Below, one piece after another: positions 60,895-64,000 of a DNA stretch of 64,000 nt. Below the pieces are notes generated by a model. That model made no database searches. It worked only from the letters and a program-made list of their open reading frames with translations, and was not told where the DNA came from. Both the position numbers and the translations under genes were made by a program. This DNA comes from Flavimobilis sp052324925 (lineage in GTDB: Bacteria; Actinomycetota; Actinomycetes; Actinomycetales; Cellulomonadaceae): the NCBI GenBank assembly GCA_052324925.1, contig JBQPRE010000002.1. One strand, written 5' to 3'. Each line of letters opens with the position of its first letter. Positions within the stretch are counted from its first letter, which is position 1.

Positions 60895-62325
60895 ATGTCC
60901 AAGGCACTCACCGCCGGAACCCCCTGGCGCGTCATCCTCTTCTTCGCCCTGCCACTCCTCATCGGCAACGTCGTCCAGCAGCTCTACCAGGTGGCCGACG
61001 CCTGGGTCGTCGGCCGTGAGCTGGGCGTCAACGCGCTCGCCGCGGTCGGCTCGACGGGCGCGATGATGTTCCTCCTGCTCGGCTTCGCGTGGGGCATGAC
61101 CTCAGGTTTCGCGATCCCGACGGCGCAGGCCTTCGGCGCAGGCGACGCGGCGGGTGTGCGACGGTCGGTCGGCGCGGGCATCGCCCTGACGGGCCTCGCC
61201 ACGCTCGCCGTCATGGCCATCGGTGCGCTCTTCGCCCGGCCCCTGCTCGCCCTCATGCAGACTCCGGCCGAGCTCCTCGACGAAGCCACGACGTTCGCCG
61301 TCATCAGCTTCCTCGGCGGCTTCGCCACCATGTACTTCAACTACCTCGCCGCGATCATCCGAGCGATCGGTGACTCGCGCACGCCGCTCGTCTTCCTCTC
61401 GATCTCGTGCGTCCTCAACATCGGGCTCGTCTACCTCTTCGTCGCCGTCCTCGACGGCGGCGTCGCCGGCGCCGCCTACGCAACCGTGGCGGCGCAAGCG
61501 TTCTCCGTCGCGCTGTGCGTCAACCACGTGCGCCGCCGCATCCCGGCCCTGCACATCACGCGTTCCGACCTGCGGGTCTCACGTGCCGAGCTCGGCCTGC
61601 ACCTGCGCATCGGCCTGCCCATGGGCTTTAATGCGTCGATCATCGCGATCGGCTCGCTCGCGGTCCAGGTGCGGCTCAACACGATGGGGGCAGACGCCGT
61701 TGCCGCATGGACGACCGCGGTGCGCGTCGACGGTCTCGCGGTCGCGTTCCTCGCGTCCATCGGCCTCGCGGTCTCGACCTTCGCAGCGCAGAACTACGGC
61801 GCGGGCCTGCCCGCCCGCATCCGCAGGGGCGTCAAGGAGGGCACGCTCATGGCGGTGGGGGTCTCGCTCGTCCTCGCACTCATCCTCATCACCGCGGGTA
61901 GCTCGATCATCCGGTCGTTCGTCGGAGAGGGTGAGGAGGACGTCGTCGCGCTCGCGCACAAGTTCCTCGTCATCAACGGCGTCTTCTACTGGGCGCTCGG
62001 CATGCTCTTCACGATCCGCGGAGCACTGCAGGGCATGGGCCGCACGCTCATCCCGACCGCGACGGGCGTCATCGAGCTCGTCATGCGCGTCGTCGCCGCA
62101 ATCATCCTCGGCGGTCTGTTCGGGTTCGTCGGCGTCGCGTGGGGCAACCCGCTCGCCTGGCTCGGCGCCGTCGTCCTGCTCGTGCCGGCATGGTTCTCGG
62201 CGCTGCGCGCCCTGCGTCTTGACGAGCTCGCGCCCTTGCGTCCCGTCCACGCGCCCGGCGAGGCCGCGGACGAGGCCGTGCGTCGTGAGGTGGAAGAGCG
62301 CTGTGGGGAGCCGATCGGCACCTGA
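60895..62325 (+). CDS. MATE family multidrug efflux transporter, 476 aa
   Basis: Twelve membrane helices in two six-helix halves fill the protein. The first half starts GTPWRVILFFALPLLIGNVVQQLYQVADAWVVGRELGVNALAAVGS, the family-typical sequence. The second half begins HLRIGLPMGFNASIIAIGSLAVQ. MATE proteins expel cationic drugs using Na+ or H+ gradients. Shine-Dalgarno GGAG lies before the ATG. Its position upstream of a TetR regulator suggests drug-inducible control. Confidence 0.94.
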   Translation: MSKALTAGTPWRVILFFALPLLIGNVVQQLYQVADAWVVGRELGVNALAAVGSTGAMMFLLLGFAWGMTSGFAIPTAQAFGAGDAAGVRRSVGAGIALTGLATLAVMAIGALFARPLLALMQTPAELLDEATTFAVISFLGGFATMYFNYLAAIIRAIGDSRTPLVFLSISCVLNIGLVYLFVAVLDGGVAGAAYATVAAQAFSVALCVNHVRRRIPALHITRSDLRVSRAELGLHLRIGLPMGFNASIIAIGSLAVQVRLNTMGADAVAAWTTAVRVDGLAVAFLASIGLAVSTFAAQNYGAGLPARIRRGVKEGTLMAVGVSLVLALILITAGSSIIRSFVGEGEEDVVALAHKFLVINGVFYWALGMLFTIRGALQGMGRTLIPTATGVIELVMRVVAAIILGGLFGFVGVAWGNPLAWLGAVVLLVPAWFSALRALRLDELAPLRPVHAPGEAADEAVRREVEERCGEPIGT

Positions 62326-62372
62326 GCTCGGACGGGTGCCACGGCCGACGCGTACCATCGGCTGCGACATGA

Positions 62373-62387
62373 GGCGCAGTCTGCGCC
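62373..62387 (+). promoter_or_regulatory. 15-base palindrome before the TetR gene
   Basis: GGCGCAG-T-CTGCGCC is a perfect inverted repeat in the 85-bp gap between the MATE and TetR genes. It could be an operator half-site or a weak terminator. Confidence 0.4.
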
Positions 62388-62410
62388 CTTCGTGCAGCGG
62401 AAGGTGGGGC

Positions 62411-63112
62411 ATGGCGGCTGTTCGGCAACGCAGAGGAATGAGGGCGGGGACCGTCGAGCGCCGTGAGCGCATCCTTGACGCCGCATTCGAGATCTTCGGG
62501 TCCAAGGGCTACTCGAACGGCTCGCTCGCCGAGATCGCGGAGCAGGTCGACATGACGCACGCCGGGGTGCTTCATCACTTCGGCTCCAAGGAGGCGCTCC
62601 TCATCGAGGTGCTGCGACGCCGGGACGAGCACGACGTCGCCACCCTCGAGGGCAAGCACATGCCCGGTGGTGTCAACCTCTTCCGGCACCTCGTACGCAC
62701 CGCGTTCGTCAACGCGCACCGCGCCGGGATCGTCCAAGCCTTCGCCGTGCTGTCCGCAGAGTCTGTCACCGACGGCAACCCTGGACGCACCTACTTCACG
62801 GGCCGCTTCCGGTCGCTGCGCGACGACGTGAGCCATGCGTTCGACGAGATGTGCGCCGAGCTTGGCGTGCCGCCGTCGGCGGACGTCGCCTCAGCGTCGG
62901 CTGCGATCGTCGCCGTCATGGACGGCCTCCAGGTGCAGTGGCTCCTCGACCCCGACCGCCTCGACCTCGGGCAGTCGAGCGCGTATGCCATCGAGGCGAT
63001 CGTCGCCTCGGTCGTGCACCCTCACGTCGACGTGCTGGGGCCGCGTGGGCAGTGGCCCCGGTCGATCCTCGAGGGCTACGAGGACGAGATCTGCGCGACG
63101 CCGTCCGCATGA
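62411..63112 (+). CDS. TetR family transcription regulator, 233 aa
   Basis: The N-terminal helix-turn-helix (about 15-65) reads RILDAAFEIFGSKGYSNGSLAEIAEQVDMTHAGVLHHFGSKEALL, standard for TetR repressors; the rest is a helical ligand domain. The ATG at 62411 has AAGGTGGGG just upstream. It is probably co-transcribed with the MATE gene and controls it; the ligand is unknown. Confidence 0.92.
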   Translation: MAAVRQRRGMRAGTVERRERILDAAFEIFGSKGYSNGSLAEIAEQVDMTHAGVLHHFGSKEALLIEVLRRRDEHDVATLEGKHMPGGVNLFRHLVRTAFVNAHRAGIVQAFAVLSAESVTDGNPGRTYFTGRFRSLRDDVSHAFDEMCAELGVPPSADVASASAAIVAVMDGLQVQWLLDPDRLDLGQSSAYAIEAIVASVVHPHVDVLGPRGQWPRSILEGYEDEICATPSA

Positions 63113-63129
63113 TGCGTGCGTCGGCGGCG

Positions 63130-63135
63130 TAGGCT
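63130..63135 (+). promoter_or_regulatory. -10 hexamer TAGGCT, leaderless start for the YrdC-like gene
   Basis: TAGGCT ends 6 nt before the ATG at 63142. Confidence 0.5.
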
Positions 63136-63141
63136 CACCTC

Positions 63142-63765
63142 ATGGCACGTTACGTGGAGGTTCACCCCGCTGATCCGCAGCCACGCGCGATCGCGCAGGT
63201 GGTCGCGATGCTCCGGGACGATGCGGTGATCGCCTACCCGACGGACTCCGGCTACGCGCTCGGCACCGCGGTCGGCAACCATGCGGGAGCTGATCGCATC
63301 AGGCGCGTGCGCAAGCTGGGCGAGGACCACCACTTCACGCTCGTGTGCTCGGACTTCAGCCAGCTCGGCCAGCTTGTTCACCTCAACAATGCGTCGTTCC
63401 GAGCCGTCAAGCACGCGACACCTGGGCCGTACACGTTCATCCTTCCGGCGACGAAGGAAGTGCCGCGCAGGCTTGCGCACCCACGCAAGAAGACGGTCGG
63501 TGTGCGCATTCCCGAGCACCCCGTGGTTCGAGCGCTCTTGCGGGAGCTGGGGGAGCCATTGCTGTCCTCGACGCTCCTCCTGCCGGACCTTGACGAGCCG
63601 CTCACGCAGGGCTGGCAGATCAAGGACGAGCTCGAGCACGAGCTCGACGCCATCATTGACGATGGTGAAGAGACCGAGGCTCGCCCGACGACGGTCGTTG
63701 ACCTGTCCGACGGGGCGCCCGTCGTTGTTCGCGTGGGTTCGGGGGACCCGAGCCGTTTCGAGTAG
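63142..63765 (+). CDS. YrdC/Sua5/YciO-type protein (threonylcarbamoyl-AMP synthase family), 207 aa
   Basis: The fold binds L-threonine and ATP in t6A synthesis. Motifs: VIAYPTDSGYALGTAVGNHAG (KR.TP-like nucleotide site), ADRIRRVRKLGEDHHFTLVCSDFSQLG and GPYTFILPATKEVPRRL. The sequence is closer to YciO, a paralogue with weaker or unclear t6A activity, than to the long Sua5. The last 25 residues are acidic. A weak 7-bp inverted repeat (63785-63791, 63814-63820) lies downstream. Confidence 0.9.
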   Translation: MARYVEVHPADPQPRAIAQVVAMLRDDAVIAYPTDSGYALGTAVGNHAGADRIRRVRKLGEDHHFTLVCSDFSQLGQLVHLNNASFRAVKHATPGPYTFILPATKEVPRRLAHPRKKTVGVRIPEHPVVRALLRELGEPLLSSTLLLPDLDEPLTQGWQIKDELEHELDAIIDDGEETEARPTTVVDLSDGAPVVVRVGSGDPSRFE

Positions 63766-63830
63766 CGCTCACCTCGACAACGCCGACGGCGCCGCTCCCC
63801 TCGCCGGGTGCGACGCCGTCAGTCGTGTGG

Positions 63831-64000
63831 TCAGGCCTTCTGCAGCGAGATCACGGAGCGGATCGTCGCGACGATCGCGGCGCGGACGTCTTCGTGCACG
63901 ATCCCGAGCGCCTCGTGCGTGAGCCCGGGATCCGTGACGGCGTCACGGTCCTGGAAGACGGCGGAGTCGACGAGGTGGATGCCGTGCTCCTTGCCCGCTG
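63831..64000 (-). CDS. Partial CDS, C-terminal 56 residues, unrecognised
   Basis: An open frame on the minus strand runs from the window edge to TGA at 63831-63833. The visible part reads GKEHGIHLVDSAVFQDR and later IVHEDVRAAIVATIRSVISLQKA. The hydrophobic ending and the His in THEAL resemble the end of an alpha/beta hydrolase, but this is a weak guess. The 5' end is outside the window. Confidence 0.5.
   Translation of the reverse strand, partial: AGKEHGIHLVDSAVFQDRDAVTDPGLTHEALGIVHEDVRAAIVATIRSVISLQKA

Noticed and set aside
60540..61019. Plus-strand ORF after the tRNA
   Set aside because: It spans a terminator hairpin and the MATE promoter and start, with no recognisable product.

Overview
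The window is a very GC-rich chromosomal segment with dense genes, many GTG starts and 4-8 bp stop/start overlaps. It encodes WhiB7, AdnAB, mycoredoxin, DUF3107, UPF0182 and LytR-CpsA-Psr proteins and an initiator tRNA without an encoded CCA end. This is a high-GC actinobacterium, most likely of the Micrococcales (Cellulomonas/Sanguibacter/Oerskovia-like); family level is inference. No phage, insertion sequence, CRISPR array or rRNA was seen.

Region 1 (1-8.6 kb): an FtsX-type ABC transporter, a NarL-type two-component pair, a divergent OmpR-type two-component pair and a GtrA membrane protein. Region 2 (8.6-10.6 kb): purK and purE, preceded by a 15-bp tandem repeat and separated by a C-only-like tract. 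Region 3 (10.6-25.4 kb): a cell-surface glycopolymer locus. A leftward group holds a LytR-CpsA-Psr protein, a DUF2304 protein and a polyprenyl-phosphate glycosyltransferase-like protein. A rightward, overlapping operon holds WbpD/WbpE/WbpB-like sugar enzymes, several glycosyltransferases and an ABC exporter, followed by two tandem paralogous glycosyltransferases and a 2-hydroxyacid dehydrogenase.

Region 4 (25.4-35.8 kb): Mrp/ApbC, a DUF1003 protein overlapping a soluble MgtE-like/CBS protein, a stress-protein-like membrane protein, Xaa-Pro aminopeptidase, a PHP phosphoesterase, MarC, an RhlE-type DEAD-box helicase, a ferritin-like protein and DUF3107. Region 5 (36-60.3 kb): AdnA/AdnB, a phosphotransferase, NudC, an SNF2 helicase, mycoredoxin, UvrD2, WhiB7 with a regulatory leader, a ThiF-like protein, a YgjP-type metallopeptidase, a DUF2342 protein, an epimerase-like protein, a PDZ/Lon-like protease, a PPA1309-type protein and UPF0182. 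From memory this gene order resembles the rhlE-to-UPF0182 neighbourhood of Mycobacterium tuberculosis (about Rv3211 to Rv3193c), so it looks like an old actinobacterial genome-maintenance and stress block. Region 6 (60.4-64 kb): initiator tRNA-Met, a MATE exporter with a TetR regulator and a candidate operator, a YrdC/YciO-type protein and the 3' end of an unrecognised gene.

Regulatory reading: many genes have a TANNNT -10 hexamer ending 5-8 nt before the start codon, which suggests leaderless transcripts. Convergent genes are separated by long perfect hairpins. The most interesting regulatory structure is the whiB7 leader (50264-50683): an AT-rich palindrome at the promoter, then a 48-codon upstream ORF whose stop codon lies inside a GC hairpin.
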